NCBI GenBank assembly: GCA_027082825.1
Contig: JALWTO010000040.1
Coordinates: forward strand, 1 to 64,000
Direction: 5' to 3'
Source of the DNA: Acidilobaceae archaeon
GTDB lineage: Archaea; Thermoproteota; Thermoprotei_A; Sulfolobales; Acidilobaceae
Length of the DNA stretch: 64,000 nt
Part shown: piece after piece, positions 47,441 through 56,068 of the stretch
How the letters are laid out: the number at the start of each line of letters is the position of its first letter
How positions within the stretch are numbered: position 1 is the stretch's first letter
The notes under the pieces: generated by a model
The model's database searches: none
What the model saw: the letters and a program-made list of their open reading frames with translations, nothing else
What the model was told of the DNA's origin: nothing
Position numbers and translations under genes: made by a program

Positions 47441-50380
47441 TTAACCTCTTCTTAATAACCAGACTGCAATACCTATTATTATTATGATAATGACTACCAC
47501 TGCCACTATCGTACCTGTTCTGCTCTTAGCCTTAGGTGTGCTTGTTGGACTGGTTGTTGTACTGGTTGTGGTTGATGACGAAGTTGTTGATGTTGTAGAT
47601 GTTGTAGATGTAGTACTGGTTGTTGTACTGGTTGTGGTTGATGACGAAGTTGTTGATGTTGTAGAAATCATACCTAAGCTTGTAAGAGTAACCGATGCTG
47701 TATATACATTAGCACTCTTAGCTGTACTTACGAATAGAACAATTACATAGGTTCCAGGGTTCTTAAGATACTCTGATGTGAATGATGACGGTAGAGATAT
47801 GCTAACAGCGCCTCCACTGAACTTGATGTAATCTGTAGGCACCTTTGCTATCTCCTTATAAGTTACCTTTCCAGTTGTAGCGTTCTTTACTGGAGTCTCA
47901 AGAATCGCTATAACACTTACACTGCTTGGTGTGGTCTCAAGATAGCTTGGCGCAAGTCTATAGAGCTTTGTATTGAATGTTATCTGAAGAGGAGTGCCTG
48001 CGACAACGACAGCAGGAGCTTTGAGATTTGTCACACCTATTGACCAGACTTCCAATTTTGTATTCCAGTATCCTGGCTTAAATGGATAGCCACTAAACCA
48101 CTTAAGTACTATTTTGTGTGTTGTTGGATTATAGCTTGCTACATAGTATGGTCCATTTGATATGAATGCATGACCATAGGTGTTTATAAAGTTAATGGCG
48201 TTACTGTAAGCCTGACTAATACTATAAGTCAGGTAGTTTTGATAGCCTGGATATGTTGATATATATGGAGGTATGAAGTTCTCGGACTTAAGTGTCTCAA
48301 GAGCCTTCTTTACATCCTGAGCCATATCAGGCTTTAGGAAGTTTATACCTGTCATCTGACCTTCTCTATCAGCCCATCCATATGGTAGACCAGAGCCCTT
48401 ATACTTCCACCTGTGAACTATCATATACTCTCCAGCACTCATTACATACCAAGGCATTGATGGATATATCAACACGTTATAGAGTATTAGGCCGGGAGTG
48501 ACATCTAAATAGTTGGTATAAATTACCATGGTGTCAGGACCAACAATCTTGATGCCTTTGATTAAGCTCATCATATATGCCATGTTTTGTGCAATCTCTG
48601 GGTCATAGTAGGGGTCAGTCTTATTGTTTTGATGAGTCCACTTCCAGTAAAAGGCAAACCAGTAAAGGAAGTCATCCATGGTCATTGGAGTCCCATCTTG
48701 CCACTTCCCCATATAGAACTTAACAGTCACCTTTACTGGCGCACTTCCTTTCATGGGTACCCATTTCCACTCAGAGGCATTGAACATATAGCCTCCTGTA
48801 AAGTTACCGTATTGCACCGTGTAGTTGGCAACTCTTATAGGAAGTATTTGTCCAGTATTAGGACTTGGATATACCCCGAAGTCGAAGACTAGCTGTCCTA
48901 TTGTCATGCTGTAGACGTCAGTGAAACCAAGGACAGGGTTCCATGGACTCATGAATAGAGCTCCCGTTGATGAATACTCAATAACAGTTGCATTGCCATC
49001 AGGTGTCTTAAGGGTTCTTAATGCCCACGGAGTCCATAAGCCACTTACAACCCCAGGTACCAAGCTAATGACTCTCTGTGAGTTAACAGGGAAGTACTCT
49101 ATATCTAGGGTTAGGAAAACTCTAGGAGCAGCCTTTTCTCCAAGCAGAAGAGCTTCCTTCATCTCATTCCATAGTTTGCTTACGTTTTGCTGTGTATAAC
49201 TACCAAAGTATAGATCAACACCAAGCTTGTATAGGGTCTCATTGTACCAATACCACCAAGAGGTTATTCCATGGTTTGGCCCATATCCTCTCATTGGACA
49301 GAGGAAGTATGCAATGTCGTATCTAGCCCAAACTGGTGGCTCCTCGCTCATTGTAACCCATCCTTCTGTATAAAGGCTCCATACAATATCACCAAGGCTG
49401 GAGCTTGTCTGTACTAAGTTCTTTCCATAGACTACAGGAGTTACTACGGCTCTGGTTCTAGGTATTTTGTCAACTGTTAGGTTCCAGTACTTCTCTAGCC
49501 AGTCAGATATTTGCAGCCCTATTTGATATCTTTCATCTTCAACTCTTATTAGGAAGTAAACAGTTATGGGCTCAGAGCTACCATCAGGCTTGAAGAAGTA
49601 CCACTTTCCATTTACCAATTTCACATACATATGGTATTTTGCTAAGGTCTCATTTGCTTTCTTCATGGCATTTAAGAACATCTGCTCAGACTCCTTGACG
49701 TTTCCTGTTGCAGTGATACCAAGCTGTGTATAAACACTTCCGAGTTTCTCAAGAGCAGCTGGGTTGTTAGCCATAACTGGACCGTATGCTGGATAAGCAC
49801 TACCTCCAAGTATTGTGTTTATTAAGAACTGCCTGTTAATCAGGAAGTTAAGAGCATATCTAATTTCCTGTAGAGCAAATGGATTGAAGTGTAGGTTCTT
49901 CCAAGCACTCTTCTCTTTGATAAGTGTTATTGGGACCCAGTTGGGATTAGGAAGCTTCTGCCCACTTGTTATCGTTGATGGGTTCCAGAATATAAGACCT
50001 GGAAGTGCTTGACCAGTTATGTTTTGCTTATGTAAGACTATGGTTCCTTGGACATTAGGATCGTAAACGTTGTTCGCAGGATTGATTGCGAGGCTATAAT
50101 ATGTAGTTAGAGTCTTTATCAGCTTAAGCTTACTTGATATAGCTGGCGATAATGTCTTAAAGTAACCTAGAGGCATGGACCATAAAAATACATCTGCCTG
50201 CCCGCTAGCAGTCTCTAATATTGCTGTTTGCTGGCTTGTTCTTGCTATGAACGTTATCTGTGTTACTGGCTCACCCTTTGTAGCCTGTGCATTACCTTCT
50301 ATAGCGGCGACATATGGCGCCACAAATATGACCACTAATGCTACAGCAACTAATACTTTAAGGAGGTTCCTATTATTCAA
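47441..50380 (-). CDS. Family 5 extracellular solute-binding protein
   Basis: A 979-residue lipid-free binding protein of the peptide/nickel class. A signal sequence (LLKVLVAVALVVIFVAPYVAA) opens it. The binding domain is far longer than bacterial DppA/OppA, with two family-like halves (IRYALNFLINRQFL; TMDDFLYWFAFYWKWT). Near the end a Ser/Thr-only stalk precedes a membrane anchor (IVAVVVIIIIIIGIAVWLL) and LRRG. This design, a cell-wall-spanning stalk plus C-terminal anchor, is usual for crenarchaeal binding proteins. TTG start; TATA box at 50437-50449. Confidence 0.9.
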   Translation of the reverse strand: MNNRNLLKVLVAVALVVIFVAPYVAAIEGNAQATKGEPVTQITFIARTSQQTAILETASGQADVFLWSMPLGYFKTLSPAISSKLKLIKTLTTYYSLAINPANNVYDPNVQGTIVLHKQNITGQALPGLIFWNPSTITSGQKLPNPNWVPITLIKEKSAWKNLHFNPFALQEIRYALNFLINRQFLINTILGGSAYPAYGPVMANNPAALEKLGSVYTQLGITATGNVKESEQMFLNAMKKANETLAKYHMYVKLVNGKWYFFKPDGSSEPITVYFLIRVEDERYQIGLQISDWLEKYWNLTVDKIPRTRAVVTPVVYGKNLVQTSSSLGDIVWSLYTEGWVTMSEEPPVWARYDIAYFLCPMRGYGPNHGITSWWYWYNETLYKLGVDLYFGSYTQQNVSKLWNEMKEALLLGEKAAPRVFLTLDIEYFPVNSQRVISLVPGVVSGLWTPWALRTLKTPDGNATVIEYSSTGALFMSPWNPVLGFTDVYSMTIGQLVFDFGVYPSPNTGQILPIRVANYTVQYGNFTGGYMFNASEWKWVPMKGSAPVKVTVKFYMGKWQDGTPMTMDDFLYWFAFYWKWTHQNNKTDPYYDPEIAQNMAYMMSLIKGIKIVGPDTMVIYTNYLDVTPGLILYNVLIYPSMPWYVMSAGEYMIVHRWKYKGSGLPYGWADREGQMTGINFLKPDMAQDVKKALETLKSENFIPPYISTYPGYQNYLTYSISQAYSNAINFINTYGHAFISNGPYYVASYNPTTHKIVLKWFSGYPFKPGYWNTKLEVWSIGVTNLKAPAVVVAGTPLQITFNTKLYRLAPSYLETTPSSVSVIAILETPVKNATTGKVTYKEIAKVPTDYIKFSGGAVSISLPSSFTSEYLKNPGTYVIVLFVSTAKSANVYTASVTLTSLGMISTTSTTSSSTTTSTTTSTTSTTSTTSTTSSSTTTSTTTSPTSTPKAKSRTGTIVAVVVIIIIIIGIAVWLLRRG
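47549..47665. repeat. 51-bp exact direct repeat in stalk coding sequence
   Basis: Bases 47549-47599 recur without change at 47615-47665, a 66-base (22-codon) period that encodes the Thr/Ser stalk of the binding protein. In-frame period and exact identity point to a recent duplication by slippage or recombination. Confidence 0.85.
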
Positions 50381-50436
50381 CCTCGGACCACCTTCAGTCC
50401 AAAGACAGGTGCTCGACTTTTAATCTAATAAGGTGG

Positions 50437-50449
50437 CAAATATTTAAAT
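50437..50449 (-). promoter_or_regulatory. TATA box of the binding-protein gene
   Basis: Minus-strand CATTTAAATATTTG predicts a start near 50418 and a leader of about 38 bases with GAAGGTGGT ahead of the TTG at 50380. Confidence 0.5.
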
Positions 50450-50505
50450 GTTGTCCTTTTATTTACTTGCTGGATAGAGTTTAAAGCTCTTAGAGGAAGA
50501 TATTG

Positions 50506-51003
50506 ATGGAGAAGAAATATCTAAAGAGAGCACTGATCGGCCTTGCTCTGGTGGTTTTTGCATTAGCTATAGCGATGGTTGACAGTTCTCCTAGACTAGA
50601 GTCATCAAAAAACATGACCCTAACGTTAAACATTTATACAAAGAAGGAGATCAACCTGGGAACTTCTGAAAATGAGATAAGGTTGGTTGTCAAGAACTCT
50701 AACTCTACACAGACCCTTGTGTTTCTAAATACTGAAAATAATGCCAGGTATTCTGTTGTTTCTGAAAAAGGCCATGAACTCTGGATACCATCAGGCGGAA
50801 GCTATTATGTAACCTGCTCGACCTGCAATAACATTTCTGTCAATGTTAGAATAGGAGCCGAGATCTATAAGATCGGAGGATCATTTATAGTTCTCATTTC
50901 AGCATTAGTAATTGGACTGGTTGGTGGAATTTATGCCATGATGAGCATAGTTGCACACTTTATGGAATTAGGTCTTAGAAAAAGGACAGGGGGCGAGGTA
51001 TGA
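50506..51003 (+). CDS. Two-span membrane protein with external domain
   Basis: A 165-residue protein of unknown function. Membrane helix one is about residues 8-25 (ALIGLALVVFALAIAMV), an external domain of about 100 residues holds several N-x-S/T sites and a CSTC pair, and helix two is about residues 124-147 (FIVLISALVIGLVGGIYAMM). ATG 50506 is preferred over TTG 50503; AGAGGA stands about nine bases upstream. Overlaps the next gene by ATGA. Divergent from the ABC transporter. Confidence 0.65.
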   Translation: MEKKYLKRALIGLALVVFALAIAMVDSSPRLESSKNMTLTLNIYTKKEINLGTSENEIRLVVKNSNSTQTLVFLNTENNARYSVVSEKGHELWIPSGGSYYVTCSTCNNISVNVRIGAEIYKIGGSFIVLISALVIGLVGGIYAMMSIVAHFMELGLRKRTGGEV

Positions 51004-51572
51004 GAAGATTTAAAAAAACAGAGAAGATATATATCATAGCTTCTCCAGCATGGTCAGTTAGGCTTGAAGGCATGAACAATAACGTGTGTGTGGATTCCTT
51101 TTTCATAACAAAGGTAAGTGATCCGGTCAGAAGGATACTTTTTGTATATCCTAACAATTACTGTAAGCCATATCCAGATTCTGGTGCTTACCTCATCGAA
51201 GCCAACGATGATTCAAGAAGGATCCTTGAGCTTTTAGGCACAAGCTGTGAGGAGGCTGAAAAAAGGGTTAGAACTATTCCAAAAAGAAGGTTCATATCAT
51301 TTGGTTTACCCATAGCTCCTTCGAAAGAGGAAAAGATGAGAGTTGAGGCCCATTATGCTAGCGAACTTTGCTCCTCAGTATTTAATGGTGATCCAAGGAC
51401 TAAGCCTCTACTTGAATCCAGAAAAATGTACATAAACTACATAATAGGTGAAAAGCTGAGAGAGGGACCCTCTGCCAGAATAGTTAAGATATCCTCTTTA
51501 GATAAAGGGATTCTAGAAGCAGTCACAGATGTGATAAATGAGATTAGAAGAAGACACCTATACAAGACATGA
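51000..51572 (+). CDS. Protein of unknown function, coupled to upstream membrane protein
   Basis: A 190-residue soluble protein I do not recognise. It has four or five cysteines without zinc-finger spacing, a mixed alpha/beta look (IYIIASPAWSVRLEGMNNNVCV), and an Arg-rich C-terminal helix (VINEIRRRHLYKT). Start and stop overlap with the upstream gene suggests a two-gene operon. Immediately downstream is the GC-rich tnpB-like remnant. Confidence 0.6.
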   Translation: MRRFKKTEKIYIIASPAWSVRLEGMNNNVCVDSFFITKVSDPVRRILFVYPNNYCKPYPDSGAYLIEANDDSRRILELLGTSCEEAEKRVRTIPKRRFISFGLPIAPSKEEKMRVEAHYASELCSSVFNGDPRTKPLLESRKMYINYIIGEKLREGPSARIVKISSLDKGILEAVTDVINEIRRRHLYKT

Positions 51573-51573
51573 T

Positions 51574-51601
51574 GAGCTCGGCAGAGCCGAGGTTTAACCT
51601 A
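51574..51601. repeat. Tandem hairpins next to the tnpB-like remnant
   Basis: CTCGGC-AGA-GCCGAG (51576-51590) is a perfect 6-bp stem. AGGTT-T-AACCT (51589-51599) follows directly. Subterminal hairpins mark the ends of IS200/IS605 elements, and the position beyond the 3' end of the tnpB-like frame fits a right end, but this reading is an inference. Confidence 0.4.
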
Positions 51602-51639
51602 TGACGAAGGTCTTGAGTACTGAGCTAACCGTTCCCTGC

Positions 51640-51765
51640 CTACGGCTCCAGCTCCATGGCCCCAATGAAGTCTCTTTCAACCATGTAGCCGTCTACAAGG
51701 CCGAGCCTGAGGCGTAGCTTGTAAGCCCTGACTTTCAAGTGGCGATGGCCCCCTGTTGCTTTTAC
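51640..51765 (-). pseudogene. Degraded 3' end of a tnpB-like (IS605 OrfB) gene
   Basis: Minus-strand translation from 51738 gives LKVRAYKLRLRLG, then VDGYMVERDFIGAMELEP and a stop at 51642-51640. The ERDFIGAMEL stretch resembles the RuvC-III end of TnpB (DRDxxGAxNL). A preceding piece reading RGPSPL lies in another frame, implying a frameshift near 51739, and the rest of the gene is missing. Base composition is strikingly GC-rich beside AT-rich neighbours, which suggests import. The call rests on a short motif match; a structured RNA is the alternative. Confidence 0.4.
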
Positions 51766-51794
51766 TCAGAGAGTACCTTAAAATCATGATCGAG

Positions 51795-54305
51795 CTAGAA
51801 GTATTTTCTATAGTGACTGCTCTTTATATGCAATGGGTGTTCTCCAGCCATTTTGTATATCGATAGCTTTGTTAAGTCCTCAATCAGAAACCAGATGATG
51901 CAATAAAGCCATATGAAACCTGCCATCCAGGCTGGTATGGAAACCACTATTCCAAGACCATAAATTGCAACCAAAGTTGCAGCAAGCTTTGTAAATATGG
52001 CTGTTATGAGCAACCACTTACCAGGCATTATTGAATAGAAAGCCTTCTTAGTTCTTGTGACAAATATGGTTAAATGACCAGCAACAGCAAGCTTAAGGAA
52101 CACAAACGTTTGTATCACAGCAAGCTGGCTTACTGGGCTTAAATGGAAGTAATGCAACGCTATCCATAGAAGGAGGAAGGTCTCTATAACACCTACTGTT
52201 CCAAGCGCTGTCGATAAGGATAGAATTAACGGCATGTTCCACCTTTCAGGTTTCTCACTTATCTTCACCTTATCATAAGCTATTGTAAGTATGGGCAAGT
52301 CGTTAAGTAATGCTAATAGTATTATCTCTACAGCCGTAATCGGATAGAAGTTAAATGCGATCATTGTGAGTGTTATAAAGAACAGAACCCTTATAGTCTC
52401 GGTTATTCTATAAACTATATAGCTATACATTCTTCTGAATATCTTTCTGGCCTCCAAAAGAGCATCTTTGATAGCCGAAATACCTGAGGCAAGCATAACT
52501 ATGTCAGCAGCTGCTCTAGCAGCATCTGTTGCATTAGAAACTGCTATCCCAACATTGGCTTTCTTAAGGGCTGGAGCATCGTTTACACCGTCTCCTGTCA
52601 TAGCTACTGTATGTCCACGTTTTTGTAGCATATCAACAATCATATATTTATGTTCAGGAAATACTTGAGCAAATCCATCTGCTTCTTCTATAAACCTTTC
52701 GGCATCAGATGGGTGAAGATTCTTTATCTCACCAATTGTATGGATCCTACTACCTATTCTGAGCTTTCTGGCTATCTGTTCTGCTATTGCTTTGTGATCA
52801 CCAGTTATCATCTTAACATGAATGCCCATTTTCTTAAGAAAACTTATGGTTTCAGCAGCATCATCTCTAGGTGGATCGTAGAGAGGTATTATTCCAATAT
52901 ATTCCCATTTACTTAAGTTACCATCAACAGTTTTCCCAACCCCTATTGTACGATAGCCTTTTCTAGCATAACTCTCCACAATATCTAGAACCTTTTCTCT
53001 AAGGGCTTCATCTGCACCAACAAGATCCAGAATTATCTGAGGAGCTCCCTTAGTCACCTTAAACTTTCTACCCTTGGGATCTTCAATTACAGCCTCGGTT
53101 CTCTTTATTATAGGATCGAAAGGTGTAAACTTGATTGTTTTGAATAGCTCAACTTTGTCCCTAGCATTATACTTTTCTAATGACCTAAGTACTGCAAGAT
53201 CTATAGGATCCTTATCTTCCTCTCTTGAGGCTAATGCAGCATAAAGAATTACATCCAAAGCAGTTAGTCTAGAGTTTATAGGAACCGCATCGGCTATGGT
53301 GAGTTGATTTTTGGTAAGAGTTCCAGTCTTATCAGCACAAAGGATGTCAACACCAGCCATCTCCTCGATTGCTGTAAGCTTTCTTACGATGGCCTGTCTC
53401 TTAGCTAGATCGTAAGCTCCTATAGCCATAGTTATGGATAGTACTGCGGGCATGGCCGCTGGTATGGCTGCGACAGTCAAGACCAGAGCAAATCTAATAA
53501 GCTCAAGAGCCCTCATGCCTCTATGTAGTTCTACTATAACCATTATTGATGTCAAAAATATCGTTAAAAGAATAAGAAAGTCCCCTATTCTCACTATTAG
53601 CTTCTGATACTTACTTATTGTTTTGGCTTTTTCAACAAGTTGTACAGTTTTGCCAAAATAAGTATTTAACCCTGTTGCCACCACAACACCAGTCATTTCA
53701 CCTCTCTTGATAAGGCTGCCCGAATATGCAATGTCTCCCATATGTTTCTCAACAGGTATTGATTCGCCAGTAAGAACTGATTCGTCAGTAAGAAGATAAT
53801 CTCCATCAATGAGCTTTACATCAGCAGGAACTATATCACCGATCCTAAGTCGAATTATGTCGCCAGGAACCAGATCACGTGCAGGTATGATCTTCCACTT
53901 TCCGTCTCTAAACACCCTAGCTTTTTGACTTAACTTCTGCCTTAGGAACTCCATTATGTTTTCTGCCTTATTTTCTTGCCAGAACCCTATAACTCCATTT
54001 ATAAAAAGCATAGAGATTATTATCCAGAAATCAGCCCAATGGTGTATTATAGCCGAGAGTATCGCCGCAACTTCTATCATCCAAGGTATAGGTCCCCAGA
54101 AATAGTTGAGAAATTTAATCAAGGGATGTACTTTTTTCTCGGGAATTTCATTAGGACCGTAAATATTGAGCCTTTTTTTAGCCTCTGCCTCTGAGAGACC
54201 TCTTTGACTATCGACACCTAATTTTCTAAGCACTTCACTCGGAGGAAGTTTCTTAATCTCGTCAGCAGACAAGACTCCTTTTGATGAATCTTGCAGTTTT
54301 TTCAT
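51795..54305 (-). CDS. P-type (P3A) proton ATPase
   Basis: An 836-residue cation pump of the plasma-membrane H+-ATPase class. TGES actuator loop (LTGESIPVEKH), phosphorylation site CADKTGTLTKN (Asp about 327), KGAPQ, and TGDGVNDAPALKKANVGIAV are present. The N-terminal cation-ATPase domain (LRKLGVDSQRGLSEAEAKKRLNIYGPNEI) and ten membrane helices complete it. Archaeal members occur mostly in acidophiles and other thermophiles and extrude protons. ATG start almost at the predicted transcript start (TATA-like 54325-54336). Confidence 0.93.
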   Translation of the reverse strand: MKKLQDSSKGVLSADEIKKLPPSEVLRKLGVDSQRGLSEAEAKKRLNIYGPNEIPEKKVHPLIKFLNYFWGPIPWMIEVAAILSAIIHHWADFWIIISMLFINGVIGFWQENKAENIMEFLRQKLSQKARVFRDGKWKIIPARDLVPGDIIRLRIGDIVPADVKLIDGDYLLTDESVLTGESIPVEKHMGDIAYSGSLIKRGEMTGVVVATGLNTYFGKTVQLVEKAKTISKYQKLIVRIGDFLILLTIFLTSIMVIVELHRGMRALELIRFALVLTVAAIPAAMPAVLSITMAIGAYDLAKRQAIVRKLTAIEEMAGVDILCADKTGTLTKNQLTIADAVPINSRLTALDVILYAALASREEDKDPIDLAVLRSLEKYNARDKVELFKTIKFTPFDPIIKRTEAVIEDPKGRKFKVTKGAPQIILDLVGADEALREKVLDIVESYARKGYRTIGVGKTVDGNLSKWEYIGIIPLYDPPRDDAAETISFLKKMGIHVKMITGDHKAIAEQIARKLRIGSRIHTIGEIKNLHPSDAERFIEEADGFAQVFPEHKYMIVDMLQKRGHTVAMTGDGVNDAPALKKANVGIAVSNATDAARAAADIVMLASGISAIKDALLEARKIFRRMYSYIVYRITETIRVLFFITLTMIAFNFYPITAVEIILLALLNDLPILTIAYDKVKISEKPERWNMPLILSLSTALGTVGVIETFLLLWIALHYFHLSPVSQLAVIQTFVFLKLAVAGHLTIFVTRTKKAFYSIMPGKWLLITAIFTKLAATLVAIYGLGIVVSIPAWMAGFIWLYCIIWFLIEDLTKLSIYKMAGEHPLHIKSSHYRKYF

Positions 54306-54489
54306 GGCAACTCTTCGCCATCAACTAAATAAAGTTATCAGGGTTTTTACGTTTTGAAAGTTTAGAAATAAGCCTATTTTAGAAAGGTCAAAAAATATCG
54401 CGAAACACCTAATCTTAAATTAAGATTTGAAAAAGAAAACTTTTTATTAAAAAATCAATAATTTGTATTATATAAAAGATTTTAAGAGA

Positions 54490-55749
54490 TTAGATCCAAC
54501 CTCTTAGTTTCATTGCCTTGTATATTCTCTCAAGGCTTAATACAAGAGCAGCATCTCTCATGGTTATGTCAGATTTCTCACTCTTCATGTCCTGATACTT
54601 CTTGTTGACCTTATGGAAGTTATTCTTCATTATGTTCTCAAGTTTTGTCCTTGTTTCCTCTTCGGCCCAGTAATACCATTGTATGTTCTCTACCCACTCT
54701 AAGTAACTCATTATTACTCCTCCAGCATTAGCAAGAAAGTCTGGAATGATTATTGCTCCCTTCTTGTAGAGCCTCTCCTCTGCCTCAGGAGTTGTTGGTC
54801 CATTTGCTCCCTCAGCTATTATCTTTGCCTTGATCTTGTCAACATTCTCCAATGTTATCTGGTCTTCAAGAGCATCAGGGCCTAGTATATCGGCATCCAC
54901 ATAGAGTGCTGCCTTTGGATCTGGAATCTTCTCACCCTTGGGATAATTTATAACCTTCCTAGTCTCATTCTTGACCTTCATTGCGAGCTCAACATCAATA
55001 CCATTAGGATCATAGACAGTACCACTAGTGTCACTTATAGCAACTATCTTAGCTCCCATTTTAGAGAGCCAGTACGCGTGCCACTGTCCAGTGTTCCCAA
55101 AGCCTTGTATAGCAACCTTCTTGCCCTCAACTCCTCCTAGGTATATCTCAGCAGCCTCTCTTGCCGTAACAGCGGCTCCAAAGCCAGTTGCATATTCTCT
55201 TACTGGGTTGCCCCAGAGCTCTACAGGCTTAGCAGTAAAGGTTCCTGGTACATTTCTTCCAGCAAGTTTGCTAAGCTCATCAACCATCCAGGCCATTATT
55301 TGTGGATTAGTGTTCACATCGGGAGCAGGTATGTCCTTGAACTCTCCAATCAGAGGGGCGATTGCCCTAGCATACCCCCTTGAAAGTTGTTCGAGTTCTT
55401 TCATTGACAGCTCCTTAGGATTAACCCTTACGGCTCCCTTGCCTCCACCATAAGGTATTCCTCCAAGACTGTTCTTGAGAGACATTAGTGTTGCAAGAGC
55501 CATATCATCCTCGAGAGTAACCTGTGGATGAAATCTTATTCCACCCTTATATGGTCCTAGAGCACTGTTGTGTTGAACTCTGTAACCTTCGAAGACAACA
55601 AGCTTTCCATTATCCATCCTAACAGGTATCTTGACTATCAATATTCTCTCGGGCTTGCTCATTATATCATAGAACTCCTCAGGAAAGCCGCCAATTTCAA
55701 CTCCACGTTTCAGAGTCTTAAGTACATTCTCAAGGAACTCAGAGGCCAT
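54490..55749 (-). CDS. gdhA: Glutamate dehydrogenase
   Basis: Hexameric NAD(P)-dependent enzyme linking 2-oxoglutarate and glutamate, 419 residues. The substrate-site lysine lies in [29 protein letters not shown] follows, and the nucleotide fold has [28 protein letters not shown] and [17 protein letters not shown] close the active site. Single-gene unit with its own TATA box (55784-55793) and a leader without a clear Shine-Dalgarno. Confidence 0.97.
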   Translation of the reverse strand: MASEFLENVLKTLKRGVEIGGFPEEFYDIMSKPERILIVKIPVRMDNGKLVVFEGYRVQHNSALGPYKGGIRFHPQVTLEDDMALATLMSLKNSLGGIPYGGGKGAVRVNPKELSMKELEQLSRGYARAIAPLIGEFKDIPAPDVNTNPQIMAWMVDELSKLAGRNVPGTFTAKPVELWGNPVREYATGFGAAVTAREAAEIYLGGVEGKKVAIQGFGNTGQWHAYWLSKMGAKIVAISDTSGTVYDPNGIDVELAMKVKNETRKVINYPKGEKIPDPKAALYVDADILGPDALEDQITLENVDKIKAKIIAEGANGPTTPEAEERLYKKGAIIIPDFLANAGGVIMSYLEWVENIQWYYWAEEETRTKLENIMKNNFHKVNKKYQDMKSEKSDITMRDAALVLSLERIYKAMKLRGWI

Positions 55750-55783
55750 CTTTAGTCGCCAATTTTTTAATGTATGTTTAGAA

Positions 55784-55793
55784 GTATTTAAGC
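55784..55793 (-). promoter_or_regulatory. TATA box of gdhA in a 319-base divergent gap
   Basis: Minus-strand CTTAAATAC predicts a start near 55763. The gap between gdhA and ggt (55750-56068) is AT-rich; besides this box it shows a weak GACC/GGTC hairpin near 55977-55994 and no gene. Confidence 0.5.
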
Positions 55794-56068
55794 GTTTAAT
55801 GTTTAGTTAACACTTAAACTGTGTATGCAACAGACACTAACTCCAGAATAAAGCTTTAGGAAGGAACTTATTATAAAAATTTTATAATTAGATAAATGAG
55901 TTTTTTGTGGGTATCCTAATCTTTAAATATAAATGCTTACATTAAGAAGATTTCTCTTCTGGAAGGTTATCAAAAAGACCAAAAATCTTCGGTCCTAATA
56001 AGTTTTTCCTTATGTCATAACCGTTAAAGTTTAACAGAGTTCCTTAACATAACTCTGGTGTTCATAAC

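Noticed and set aside
47484-47750. Val-rich + strand frame opposite the Thr/Ser stalk
   Set aside because: It is the antisense of the repeated stalk codons, not a gene.
51570-51625. Box C/D-like RNA on the + strand (ATGATGA, ATGACGA, CTGA)
   Set aside because: Spacing is tempting, but no terminal stem forms and the perfect hairpins better fit an IS605 end; kept only as an alternative.
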